A stretch of 64,000 bases of DNA, from assembly GCF_000165425.1 (NCBI RefSeq), contig NW_001799055.1, positions 189,804 through 253,803 on the forward strand, read 5' to 3'. This stretch comes from Paramecium tetraurelia (lineage: Eukaryota > Ciliophora > Oligohymenophorea > Peniculida > Parameciidae). Below are positions 48,101-59,538 of this stretch, piece by piece. A model generated the notes under the pieces. The model did not search any database, was not told the DNA's origin, and saw only the letters and a program-made list of their open reading frames with translations. The translations under genes were made by a program, and so were the position numbers. Within the stretch, counting starts at the first letter, position 1. Each line of letters begins with the position of its first letter.

Positions 48101-48838
48101 TAAAATGGGCATTTTTAAAATAAATTCTCAAAGAAGTTGTCATCATAAAAGAAAGGATTGTATTCTTATATAGTAGAGAGTAGTCCCTTATAATGTAGTA
48201 AAGGATTCCAATTATATACAAAGTTTTAGGAAAGATCTGTAAGGTATCCTCCTAAAATAATGGTAATTTTTTCTGATAATAACTAATATTCAAAAGTAAA
48301 GAGCTAATCATTGAAGTTTGTGTAAAATCTAATGACATGGTCGACAGATGAATATAGGATTGAAGTATAGAACCAATGATTCTCATATTTACTTGCCTAA
48401 AATTGAACTGATGCATGCTGGATAATATCAGAATTTTATTTAAACAAATAAAAATCGTGAGTTAAGCTAATTGGATTATCATTCATATTTAATATTATTG
48501 CTGCAAAATTAAATTCATCATCATCAAGCAGCTTTAAAAAGTAGAATCCATTAAATTGACAAACTTCAAATTAACAATTAGGATCGTCAAAAGGTTTATA
48601 AAAGATTTCTAATTCCGAATTAATCTAGTTAGAAATGTATTTTGACCAAAAGCCAAACCCTCGTGAATTACCAGAGATTGAATCAGTTTATATTTCTATC
48701 TATTTTATTTAAGGCTTTTATTAGCTTTATTCTAAGTTTGTATCATCATCTTCATAATAACATGTGATATCATTTTGTAATTAGCTCAATGAGATTTAGG
48801 TTATCCAAAGTAAAATGAAGAAAATCATAAATTAATTT
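39152..48838 (-). CDS. giant surface protein: Cys-rich, beta-helix-like, multi-TM
   Basis: ATG 48836-48838, TGA 39152-39154, interrupted by 718 N at 46664-47381. I traced both ends with frames and introns (for example 22 and 23 nt before the gap) and sampled the middle, so the internal structure is not fully verified. Order: signal peptide (MIFFILLWITQISLS); a beta-rich, LamG-like extracellular N-terminus to the gap; furin-like/GFR-type Cys repeats after the gap (CLNCIQSCIVCQSKDVCLTC, CLPCPKECKTC); a very long Ile/Asn-rich region (about 45200-40900) of repeated short strands, as in parallel beta-helix pectin-lyase-like domains; an EGF-like knot (CYEGHIGALCEQC); and about seven TM helices at the end (about 40350-39450) before a cytosolic tail. 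The layout matches large ciliate surface proteins of unknown role. Confidence 0.72.
46664..47381. other. assembly gap (718 N)
   Basis: Run of N inside the giant surface-protein gene, lying between its N-terminal region and its first cysteine repeats. The true length of the missing sequence is unknown; repeats in this kind of protein commonly defeat assembly. Confidence 0.99.
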
Positions 48839-49408
48839 TTTTAAATATGATGCAATTAAATTATTAGTATTTGAAGTATTAAACTTTCTAACTTTTTGAT
48901 TATGTCTTATTTACAGATAAGAGATATAAATCAAGAAGTGAATTAACATAAAGCATTTATAAATAAAGAAATCCAATTCGTTTAATTTTGAACTATTTAA
49001 GTCTACAATATTAATATTTTTGGTTTCTTTTTTAAATATATTAAAATTAGAGAAGAAATTTAATCTTTTTTCTCTTATAGATTCATATTTAAAATTATTT
49101 TATAGTTCTTATAATAATTTCATAATTTTTAAAACACAGCTTAACTTAGTTAAATTATATCATTAAATGTTAATAATTTACACTACATGACTAATCAGTT
49201 TTCAGTTAATAAATAAAATAGGAATTCATTATTGATTTGTATTTCATTTATCTTATACTTTTAAATATTGTATTTACAATTAAGTATAGTGAATTTCATG
49301 AAATTAAGAGAAGAAATTAAACAAAAATTTTAGAAGAACTTTTCTATTTTATCATTAAAACTAGAATTACTTTATTTATGTTTAGAAAATAATTTATCAT
49401 AAATATTA
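48839..49408. other. intergenic, 570 nt between divergent genes
   Basis: Extremely A+T-rich. No open frame, RNA gene or repeat worth naming. It must carry the promoters of the giant surface gene (-) and the F1-alpha-like gene (+). Confidence 0.5.
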
Positions 49409-50809
49409 ATGATGAAAGTAATAAGCAGGATGTCTTCATTAATTCTTAAGAAATCTGATGACATGGTTCTTTTTGCACATGACAATCCAATTAAATTAGG
49501 CGAGACATTAAAGTTCGGAAATTCATTAGGAGTAGTCATGTCAATTTTTGAAAGAAATCAATTAGCATTATTGTTATAACAATCTGAAGTATTAGAGCCT
49601 ATCTAGCCTGTTAATTCATTAATGCCATATCCACAAAATGAAATCTGTACGATTGCAGACATAAAGGAATCAAATGAAAATACTGCTGATAGCAAAAAAT
49701 TACCAAAAAGAACTCTTCCATAGAGTTAAATTTTATCACATAATGTGTATATCGATCTCTTTCATCCAATAACTTATGGACAAATGCTCATCATTAAAGA
49801 TAAGGAACTTTTGAATAAATTGCAAGCCTTTGATCAGATTATTTATTATGGCAAATCTCCAATCAAGTAAGCAACTTGGTTTAAATATGCAGATAATTAA
49901 GGTTCAAATTACTACTTACCAAGATATGCATTACAATACGCCAAAGAAAAAGCGAAAACTCTTAAAACTTTGTTAGTAATGGATCAAATTTATGATCATT
50001 GTGTTGCGCATTAAAAATTATAAGAGACAATTCAATCATATGTTTATGAAAGAACCACTAAAACTGTGTACTTGTCTAATCTATTGAAAGATCTCTCAGA
50101 ATCCTGTGGATACAGACCAGGACATAGCAATCTTACTGTTGCTGTTTTGCAAAAAGATTCGAAAGATGACTTATTAAACGATGAGTTGGAGAAAGAAGTA
50201 TTATTTAAATGTATTTCAACCATTAGCTAGAATCCTTGTAATCTCATACTCCTACACAAAGCATATCTAAGCCAAGTCCATTCAGTTTGTAAATTCAAAG
50301 TCCATTGTATTATCATTTAGCCTAAGAATTATACAATATTATAGCATAACACAACGAAAAAAAATCAGAATACTTATAAAAGCAATAGTTAAAGATTCAT
50401 ATTGATCCTTGGGACTTTTATCAATATTTTGATTGCAAACCAATAGTGTAAATGATCAACTTATTCAACCAGTAGAATGGCTAAGAACACGAGTTAGTAA
50501 TCCTAGTCGATTTCTCGGTTAAGGCATTCAAAGAAGAATTGATTTGTCAACTCAAAGGTATGTCTATGAGTGCCTATATTTTCAGGTTCCCCTAAGGAAA
50601 TTTTGGATGATCTTCTCGGATTCTCTTGTTAAATAAAGGAGTTTGATGGAAAGACATTTGCTGAATTTTATTATGAGAAGAAGAATGAATTAGATGGAAC
50701 TGAATTCAAGAATGTAATAAATGAAAGCTTAGGAAGATTTTATGAGTTATACATGCTTCATTTAAGAATGACAGATTAATTGTTATAATACAAAAAGGAT
50801 TACATATGA
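49409..50809 (+). CDS. degenerate F1-ATPase alpha-subunit-like protein, 450 aa
   Basis: Introns of 20 and 28 nt close exactly 451 codons. The N-terminus MMKVISRMSSLILKK is basic and without acids, like a mitochondrial presequence. The body follows ATP synthase alpha in order: KFGNSLGVVMSIFERNQLAL (beta-barrel domain), IDLFHPITYGQMLIIKDKEL (aligned to the family's [21 protein letters not shown]), LKTLLVMDQIYDHCVAHQKL (DDLSKQAVAYRQM region), YERTTKTVYLSNLLKDLSES (PGDVFYLHSRLLERAA) and a C-terminal helical domain (FKNVINESLGRFYELYM). The Walker A GxxxxGKT is replaced by IKDKELLNKL, and the catalytic surroundings are lost. So it cannot bind nucleotide in the usual way. Inferred: a structural alpha-like paralogue in the mitochondrion. 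Active alpha is about 510-550 aa. Confidence 0.68.
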
Positions 50810-50989
50810 GTGAGTATTGGCATGTATTTTTATTAAGACATATAATAATTAAATTCAAATAGAAATTACTCAAAATTATAAAAGTTACATCTGCAGAACA
50901 ATATCAATAAAGATTATCTTTGTTGTTCTGATAACGTATGACCATATGATAAGTTAATTTATATTTATTTATATAAAAATTACCCATAA

Positions 50990-53183
50990 ATGTTTGATAA
51001 TCGTACTTCTTATTTTAATGTTTAAGGGAATAAAGCGAGCTTTAAGTAGAATATCAAGCTGTTTCAATCATTAAGGGCAAAATTATAGTAAGCAAAATCA
51101 AAATCCAAAGAACCAATTAGGGGATAACTGAAAACATTGAAAAGATTTGAAGATGTTATTGATGAACCCTAGATGCAATAAAGAGCTGTAACAACTTAAA
51201 AGAAATTGACTCATTTAATTGAGGAATAAGAATAAAGACAAGAGGAGATAAACCCAATGAGATACAACCTAATGTAATTACTTGTATTGATGGGAAAAAA
51301 GGAACATTATTTTGATAAATTAGGCAAAGATGAATTCAAATTAATAAGAGTAGGTTAAAGATCAAAGGAGAGTGTGGATGAGCACATTTAAAAAATTAAA
51401 AAATTTTTAAGCAATAAAGTTCGTTATAAGTATAGAACTAGTTTTAAAATGCAATGTATAAAAATAAATATTTTATCAAGTCTAAATTTAACTAGATCTT
51501 TTGAAGTATGTCCCAAAGAAAAAATCAATGACAATTAAAAATAGTCAAAGAGATTATGAGATAGATGAAGATGAGGACACTTCTAAGAAGAAAAAAATAA
51601 GTGCAAGAGGTTACTAAGATTTTTCGAATTGGAAGAAAAAGAACAATGTTGCATAAAATCAAAAAGTTTTTATTATAACAAATGGGTATCATGCTTTACG
51701 AGATTCTTTATTAGAGAGAAATTGGGCAGAGAATGAGGATGCATATAGTCCATTCTTTGATCTAAAATGGACTTGTGGATTAAGAAGTGATGACTTTTTA
51801 AATTTGATGGACTTTTAACAAATCAATCATTTCGATTCCAATCAATGTCTTTGTTCCAAATTTGGTTTGGCTAGAAATATGAGATGTATACCTAATTGGG
51901 AATCATTTTTTCCTAGGTGTTACGATTTAGGTGACTTAGTTGATTTTTCTGACTTTATAGAAGACTTCAAAATTTCGAAAATCCATAGTATATTAATGGA
52001 ATTTGATTAGAATTAATCTATCAATTAGAATAAGAAAGTACTACCAGAACCTCATGAAGAGACCGAACATAAAAATACATTACGATTAAAGGATTTTAAA
52101 AATATTACAATAAGAGCAATGGAAGAGAAACCTTAGACATTCATAATAAATTTTAGAGAAAGATTCAAAATTCGTTTGTGCATAATGATTTTAAATAGAG
52201 TGGTTTGTTCATTAGGTAGTATGGTCAAAAATATACTGAAAGATGAATTTCCATTTGTTCATCCTGGAGAATGGTTGCAATTGATGAGGGATCCTGAAAA
52301 TGCTAAAGATGTATAGATTAATGAATAAATTGAAATGATTCTGAAAGCAAATGGATATGAAGACTAAGAAGGAGATAAATTCATATAAAAATATGGTTCT
52401 TAAATTAAAGATTTGTTAAAATAATTAAACAGAAATCCTTAGAATTCATTGCAAGGTACAAGAAATATTTGGATTGTAAAGCCTGAATATTCATCAAGAG
52501 GAAGAGGAATTAAATGTTTAGATGATCTAAATTAGATTCTGGACACTGTAAATAAAGAAACTATGAATTATGTAGCCATGAAGTACATAGAAAACCCTTT
52601 GATAATTAAGAATAGAAAGTTCGATATTCGTCAATGGGTCTTGGTTACTGAGTTGGTTCCACTCAAAATATATTTTTACAATGAATGTTATATAAGATTT
52701 TCAGCAGAAGAATTTGACATTGATTAATTTCAAAACAAGTTTGCTCATCTTACTAATAATGCTATTGCAAAGCATTCTTAAAAGTTTTATGAATCAGACA
52801 TTAAAGGCAATATGTGGACTTAGGAGGAATTTCAACAATACTTAGTTGAATAATATGGTTGGGATGTCTTTGCAGAGAAAATACAATCTAAACTTAAGGA
52901 GATTGTTGTTAACAGTTTAAAATGCTGTTGTGATTAGATGAAAAATAGGAGAAGATCTTTTGAAGTATATGGTTATGACTTCATGATTGATGAGCAATTT
53001 AATACTTGGTTGATTGAAGTCAATATGTCACCTTCAAGTGATACGACAACTCCAGTGACAGCTTAAATAATACCTAAAATGTTAGAAGACATTATGAAAG
53101 TAGTTGTAGACAATCAGAGCAAGACAAAAAAGAAAGTTGGAGGATTTCAATTGATTTATAATAGTGATACTAAATTATAATGA
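50990..53183 (+). CDS. tubulin tyrosine ligase-like, TTLL3/glycylase type, 717 aa
   Basis: One intron, 40 nt (GTATAA...AACTAG; long for this genome), closes 718 codons. The N-terminal extension contains the TTLL3-type signature ([52 protein letters not shown]). The ATP-grasp TTL domain has [42 protein letters not shown] and [12 protein letters not shown], with the metal-binding Glu and Asn in place. TTLL3/8 members add glycine to tubulin side chains, abundant in ciliary axonemes, and Paramecium tubulin is known to be polyglycylated. The choice of TTLL3 over other TTLLs rests on the N-terminal signature. Confidence 0.9.
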
Positions 53184-53215
53184 TGATTTTGTATAATTAG
53201 ATATTTAATTTGATC

Positions 53216-54097
53216 TCAATTCTTTACATGAGTGAAGTGATGAAATGTTTTAACAAACTCATCAGTTTTATGAAATGGTCTAACTTCATTGACTGGCTTA
53301 GATTAGTATATAATTCCTTAAGCTTATTTTTCAGAATAAAATGTAATAGGTTTTGCTGTTAAATATGATTCTTATGGTAATATTGATGCTAATTGTTGAT
53401 CAGATGACAATTAAGGTCTAAATTAGAGTAAGTTAAGTAATCATACTTTTAATAAAATCCCATATCGCTCAATAGATCAACATCTTTTTTATCAGCATTT
53501 ATTGCAGTTCCATTTTGTGTCCTCATTACTCTTCTTCCAATAGTATTATTTTCTATTGGTTTCTAATAAAGTAAATATTTGTTAATACCTAAATGAATTC
53601 AGATTTGCATGTTGTTTCAAAATATCTCTATTATGTTTAACTGAAACTGTCTGCTTCTCGAGAGTCTAATTCTGATTGAATTTATTATAGATATTATTAT
53701 TCAATTAATTAGGCTTTCTTTCCAACTTTAGGTATTAAATCAGCTCTATTGACAGTCCCCCCAACACTAATTATATATGGATCAATTACTTTTGTGAAGC
53801 TGGTTTTGGAATGTCTGGTAAGATTTTACCAAATAACCTAGTTGTTGTATCTAGCTAATTTATTGGTTCCTTATAGAGAGGAATCTCTTCAGGAGGTTTG
53901 AGCATTAAATCTGTATGTTTCTTTTTTATATGTGAAGGAACAGGGGCTCTTCCAAAGCCTGTGTCTTCTTTTAATTGTGCTTCTTCGTGCCAATTGGACA
54001 TCAAAGTTCCAGAAACAAAAGTATTTACTCCTTTGGCTCCGCTATTTGTAGCTTAAGTTTTATTGTAGCAATCCAATTTCGTTTAATTCATATTCAT
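53216..54097 (-). CDS. probable ciliary microtubule-associated protein, 267 aa
   Basis: ATG 54095-54097, TGA 53216-53218; introns of 23, 26 and 29 nt, 268 codons. Soluble, basic, poor in predicted helix, with Pro/Lys-rich segments: MSNWHEEAQLKEDTGFGRAP and VPSHIKKKHTDLMLKPP near the start, and YFETTCKSEFI and IGRRVMRTQNG later. Stretches of the type NW-x-E-E-x-x-L-x-x-x-T-G occur in several small microtubule inner proteins of cilia. That resemblance is from memory and does not name a family. It sits convergent to the TTLL gene with 32 bp between stop codons. Confidence 0.68.
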
Positions 54098-55527
54098 TAT
54101 TTTGTAATAATTATTAATTAAATAATTTTCCTTATTTGATTTAATATTAATTTTAAATAATTCAGATTATAATCATTAATTTAGAGATTATTTCTGTTCC
54201 TTTCAAAAACAGTTGTAATCTTAAAAAACCCTTTCCTTTCTCATTAAGTATTACAAAGAGTATTATCATATATTGCTATATTTACAATCTTTTAGCTATT
54301 AGAATTATATAAAATTTTTGTTTCATCTTTTTTCTGAAACAAAAATAAATCCTTTGTTTTATTTATCACCATTAATTAATTATGAATTTGCAAGTCAATT
54401 GTATTTTAAAGTAAAAGAATATTAATTAATTTATCAGATGGCCCAAAAAGAATATATATTTATTTATGTTTTTTCAACAGTTCTGCTAAAATTTCCTTCA
54501 AGATAGTCTATGTACTATACTTTTAGAGTGATACTTATTCTTTTCATTCTCAAATTAATTTTATCTTTAAAACATACTGGTTTCTTTTAGCAGCATAAAA
54601 TCAGGCTTCGGCTTAAGGAGATAAAAATAAAATGAAAGTAAAAGCACACAAATCAAAGCCAACAAAAAGAATTCAAATAGAAACTATTGTTAATTTGTTG
54701 AAAAATATATTGAAGTGGGATAGACCAAAAGACTATAAAAATTTTTAGTTTTTAAATGTGGTTTGAAATCGATTATAATTATCATTTAGGTTTTTCAAAC
54801 AAGTAAAAAAAAAGTATCACTCATCCGGATTAAGGGCGTCAAACAGTATTCCATTTATAATAACTAAATATTATGTTTCTTTTTCTACCAATATTATAAT
54901 ATTATACTATTTGGATCATATTACTATGCAACTTCTTCCTTTATTTATAGTGAAGATTCTTTCAGAACTTTCTTGGATTAATGACAACCCATATTTTTAT
55001 ATTATTTAAAAATATTTCTAAAAATGTTTGTTTCTTAAGCAAATATTTACAATTATTGGATTCTTCAACCAAAATGAATATTTTTTAATAACATTCAAAT
55101 TAAATTAGAAAAAGTAGTCATATTGCAAGCATTCTTATTATTTATAAAGCAATATCGCATGATCTTTGACTATGTCTCTAGATTTTATTATAACATCATT
55201 AGAATTAATAAATTTAACAGTTCATAGATTTTAACCTAAGTGAAAGCATGTAAACTTAATTATAAAAATAATATTTTTATTTATTCTAGAAATTTAGACA
55301 ATATAAAATTTATCCAAATTTTGTCTAGTTTTTCCCTTAATATATATTCAATATAATAAGTCAGGACTATCAGTATAACAAATTTACACAAGTGAAACAT
55401 AAGATACAATACTGAAAGAATAGGCTTACAATTGGGAGAATGTAGAAGAAAATATAAATTTATAAGATATAAGTTAGCTAAAAAATCATTTGAAATTAAT
55501 ATTAATTGAAAATTAATTAACAATTAT
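54098..55527. other. gene-poor A+T-rich stretch, 1.4 kb
   Basis: Contains only short open stretches. A minus frame at 55281-55523 (starts MLINFQLILISN) is 80+ codons of Leu/Ile/Asn, the composition of random A+T-rich DNA. Around 54590-54625 and 54825-54850 the sequence is less A+T-rich (GGCTTCGGCTTAAGGAG; CATCCGGATTAAGGGCGTC), which could mark a small RNA, but no structure is evident by eye. Confidence 0.4.
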
Positions 55528-57645
55528 TCACTCATCTACTTCTTTTTAAACTAATTTATAAAGTTAAAATAGAATTCTATTATTGCCTTTTATTATTTAT
55601 TATTTTTAAGAGTGACAAACATTATTATAGACATTCTAAATTCCTTCAAAATTAGGACTTTTGATTTGGATTCCTGCTCTTTATGTTTTTTCTAAAAGGT
55701 CTTTTCTAACTTGTAAATTGATAGAGATTAACCCTTCTTAGCTATCATTTAATTCTGCTACTTAATGTTTGATGGATTTGACTTTTTAGAGAAATTCGAT
55801 TTAGCGATTTAAGTTAAGGGTTTAATTCATTGCATATAACTGCTTTTATTTTTTGAGATAATCATAATCTTGTTTAAATGTTTGTTAAACTTATTCGTTA
55901 CTTATGTAATAAATATCATTATTTACATCAAAAGCAACTTCATTGATTAAAATATGTTTTGATATTAAACATGATAGACCACTTTTATTATTGCTTTAAT
56001 TAACCATATCCCTTTATGAGCACATCTTACAGTAATATAGTATGTCTAAACTGCTCTCTTTATTAATTCTAGTGGGATTTTTCATTTAACTTAGGAATTT
56101 GAAATTAATAAGTATATTCTAACACATTTTCTTAGCTTCAGCTAAATCTGACTTAGAATCAAGTTCACAATCATAATGGCATATTTTTTAACAATCTGTG
56201 CAGAACAAAATCTTTTTCCCTGTAGTTGCTTTTAATACTTTTTTTTCATATTGATTTTCGAATGCTATATAATTTGTAGATGTGATGAGGTTCTTATTTG
56301 GTTTTTGTTGCTTATCTAATTAAGGTTAAACACCTAATGAATGCATATCCATTTCCATTTTCAATAACTTTTTAAAATGATTAAGTTACTAATCTTTATC
56401 TTAATTTTAAGAATTGAAAATATTATTAATTTTTGATTAAATTTTTAGTAGTTCTTTTCTCATAATTTCATAGTAAAATTATAATATTTATCTTTGAGTT
56501 ACTTCAATTTCGTTTTCCTACAATATGAAATTTTCAGATTCTATATATGATTGAGTCAAATCAATTCCAACTTCAACAGATGAGCAATTTTATTTGAAAT
56601 CTTAAAAATTAATATTTCTATGATTGATTAATATATTTTCTGACTCTTGATCTAAATCTAAAGCTGGGAAATATAAGTAATTGTTATTGATACCAAACCA
56701 AAACTTCAATTCCTCATTAGGCATTTATTTTTACTCAATTTGACTTTGATATTGGTTCATTTGATTTTTCAATATTTTAGGAGTGGGTGAGTTATTATGT
56801 GAATAGACACTAAGAAGTGGGTTATTATCAGTACAAAATGTTAAGATTAAAAATATCCTATTAGAGAATGATTTGTGGAATAATTCAAAAAATCTTTGTA
56901 TCGTATACACTTCTTCTTATCCCAATCTATTGATTGAAGCTGAGTTAACAAAAAATGCTGCAATGATTTCTTTATCTTAGACATATTCTAGTAAGACTTA
57001 AAAAAAATTGATTTTGCTATCCTGAAATATATCTTTTTCTAAATCTCCCATACCTATAAAATCTACAAAAATCAAATGGTCCTGTTTTTTCATTTCAACT
57101 AGGTATTCATCATAAAATAAGCCACCCTTATTTTTACTTTGCTTTTTCACTCTATATAAGCTATCAACATCAACATCATAGTAAATATTAATTAAATTAA
57201 ATAGAAACGAAGTCTTGCCAGTTTTTTAGGGTCCTAATATTAATACATATTTATATTTCTGGCCTGCTATTGGTTATATGAATGGCACTTTAAATAGAGC
57301 TAGCTGCTTTATGTCTTAATCATAACTCAAGTCTTCAATTTCTTTATTGCTTGGTCTTGGGAAATCATATTTACATTATCCTCCCAGCTCTCTAATTAAA
57401 GTATAAGCTTCTCTCAAAGTAAACCCTTTGTCTAACAAATCTCTAGGAGAGTAGCGCAAGAATATTTCTATAGATGAAATGCCTCCAGAAAATAATTTAA
57501 CAATCAAATTAAGTAATTATATTTCTCTCTTTTAATCAAATCTCCTTCTATCAATATTAGCAGATACTATATTAATCAACTATGATATCTAATTTTACAT
57601 TTAACTTGGCAATTAATCCAAAATTTGACTAGATCCCTGATTCAT
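55528..57645 (-). CDS. P-loop NTPase with Cys/His-rich C-terminal region, 705 aa
   Basis: Intronless, 706 codons, ATG 57643-57645, TGA 55528-55530. The N-terminal 110 residues are helical (ISSIEIFLRYSPRDLLDKGF). A P-loop at about residue 138 (LILGPQKTGKTSFLFNL) fits Walker A GxxxxGKT/S; a DxxG-like site follows (HLIFVDFIGMGDLEKDIF). After the G-like domain a Cys/His-rich region appears (FCTDCQKICHYDCELD ... YCKMCSQ), then a coiled coil to the C-terminus. This combination (GTPase-like domain, CxxC...CHxxC, coiled coil) resembles a family of AIG1/septin-like P-loop proteins frequent in ciliates and some metazoans. NTP binding is well supported; function unknown. Confidence 0.82.
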
Positions 57646-57861
57646 ACTATACCTGAAATTAAAACAATAAAAATTATTATGACTAATATGAATTTCTTTA
57701 GGTAAAACCTTATTTTTCCAAATTCTTCAAGGGAATACCAAAACTATTCATCTTAGAATTCAGGAAAAAAAGAGAAAACTCAAATTTAATTTAACCCAAC
57801 TTTTATCTATTCAATTTTTGCTTGATTAATTATCATTAAACTAAAATAGTTTTTATATTTT

Positions 57862-59471
57862 ATGCAAAATCCTTAGATTACAAGCTCTGTATATTTTCCA
57901 AAACAATCTTACTTGAGCAAATACAAAGGATTTTAGGAAATGAAATAATAGAAATTTCATAGTCCACAGGAACGGAAATTTAAAGAATGGAATCAAAAAA
58001 ATAATTAAACATCTGATTTTGAAGAAACAATAGTAATAACTAATTCAGCCAAATAAATAATTTCAAAACGAAGGATTACTTTTGAAAATTAAATTAATAG
58101 TGATGAGGAGTCGTATTTCTAAAAAAATGAAGGTTCACTTTCTCATCGATACTTAGCAAATAGCTAAATGTTGAAATAATAGAAATAATTATTACCTTCA
58201 CTTCCATGCTAAACTAATCTTAACTATATCAAACCTTAAGCAAGATAGTTATTTGCCAAACCATTTATTAAAAAACAAAAAAGTCTTGATCATGTAGTTT
58301 AAATATGCTATTCAAATAAATAATTTGCTTAATTAAAAGAAGGTGCGAGTTTAAAATGCTTGTTCAAAACTTTAGTTTTTAAGGAAGAGAATTATGATAA
58401 AATATTAATAATTTAATTTGAAAGTAATAAATTATCTATAAATTTAGATCTTTTATTAAAAAGATCATGTTCTTTTTGGGAAAACCAGAATGAAGTAACT
58501 AATTGTGGTATCAATTTAGGAACAAACAATTAAGAATAATGTGAGAATTCCTATTGCATTTGTAATTTAAGGAGAGAATTCAAAAATACATTAAAAATGT
58601 ACATCCATTATATTAAAAAAGATTGTCAAAGGCTTTCATAATAATTTTCTTGGTATAAAATGCTAATTTTATGATAAAATGGCATAAATATCTGTAGGAA
58701 TAAAATTATTACTATGATGCATTATACTAAATTAGAATAGCAAAAGATGTTCACATTGGTGGCATATAATTGAATAAAGTTTTTAATGATTTCTAGAAAT
58801 TTAAATTATCTAAAATAATTTACTTTGATTCAATTGATATATCAAATTCATCCAAATTGCATCCCGAAGACTTATAGTATAAAATACCAATAACTAATTT
58901 CAACTTAGAAACATCGATTTTTCTATTTAAGAAAAATATACAATAAAAGTAGTTTGATTCGAATTTGCTATATAACTTATCCATGGCATTTTTTTAAGGC
59001 AAGGAACATGTAATAAGCAAAAAATAAGTTTATTTTGAAAATATCGATTTACATTTTGTATTTGAATATTATTCTTCCTAAAATTAAATTAAGAAAACTA
59101 TCTAATTAAGAAAACTTAATGAGTTAAAACAAAAATATTAGAGCATATTACATACATTAAATTAATCTCAAAATATACAAATTGAAAAGGATGAATATTT
59201 AATTTAGTGGATATCAGCAACAAGGAATGATTTTATAAACGATTTTAAAATGAAAAAGAATGAAAGAGTTCCTCAATTCTATTTTACAATAGGAGATGTT
59301 ATTGTTAGGAATTAAAAATTAAAATGGTAACATTTTAGTTATAAGAGTGAAAAATTATAAATTGGATACGAACATCTTTGTAAATAGATAACTAAACTAA
59401 ATTAGGATCATGAAAATTTTGAAAAGCATTAACATTCAATAAAAATTAATTGTATTCTTTGTATTGAATGA
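57862..59471 (+). pseudogene. unknown protein gene with unresolved frame break near 58.6 kb
   Basis: ATG 57862 opens a Gln/Ser-rich frame to TGA 58674-58676 (contains LKEGASLKCLFKTLVFKEEN and SINLDLLLKRSCSFWE). A second frame, open from about 58543 to TGA 59469-59471, continues with coherent sequence (RIAKDVHIGGIQLNK; VISKKQVYFENIDLHFVFEY; QFYFTIGDVIVRNQKL). A 25-nt GTAACT...TTTAG intron near 58496 leads into a third frame with good text (NNVRIPIAFVIQGENSK), which also stops before 58720. No combination of short introns closes the whole. Either an atypical intron or an indel is present. Family unknown. Confidence 0.5.
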
Positions 59472-59538
59472 TATTTCTATATACTTTAGCTATATTAATT
59501 GTACAATTAATATTATTTGCCTTATTTTAATAAATAAA

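Noticed and set aside
54340..54370. Short inverted repeat GTTTCA...TGAAAC
   Set aside because: A six-base arm in A+T-rich sequence is expected by chance and has no associated gene end.
55281..55523. Minus 80-codon Leu/Ile-rich frame
   Set aside because: Composition equals random A+T-rich DNA; no intron, no homology, next to a real gene end.
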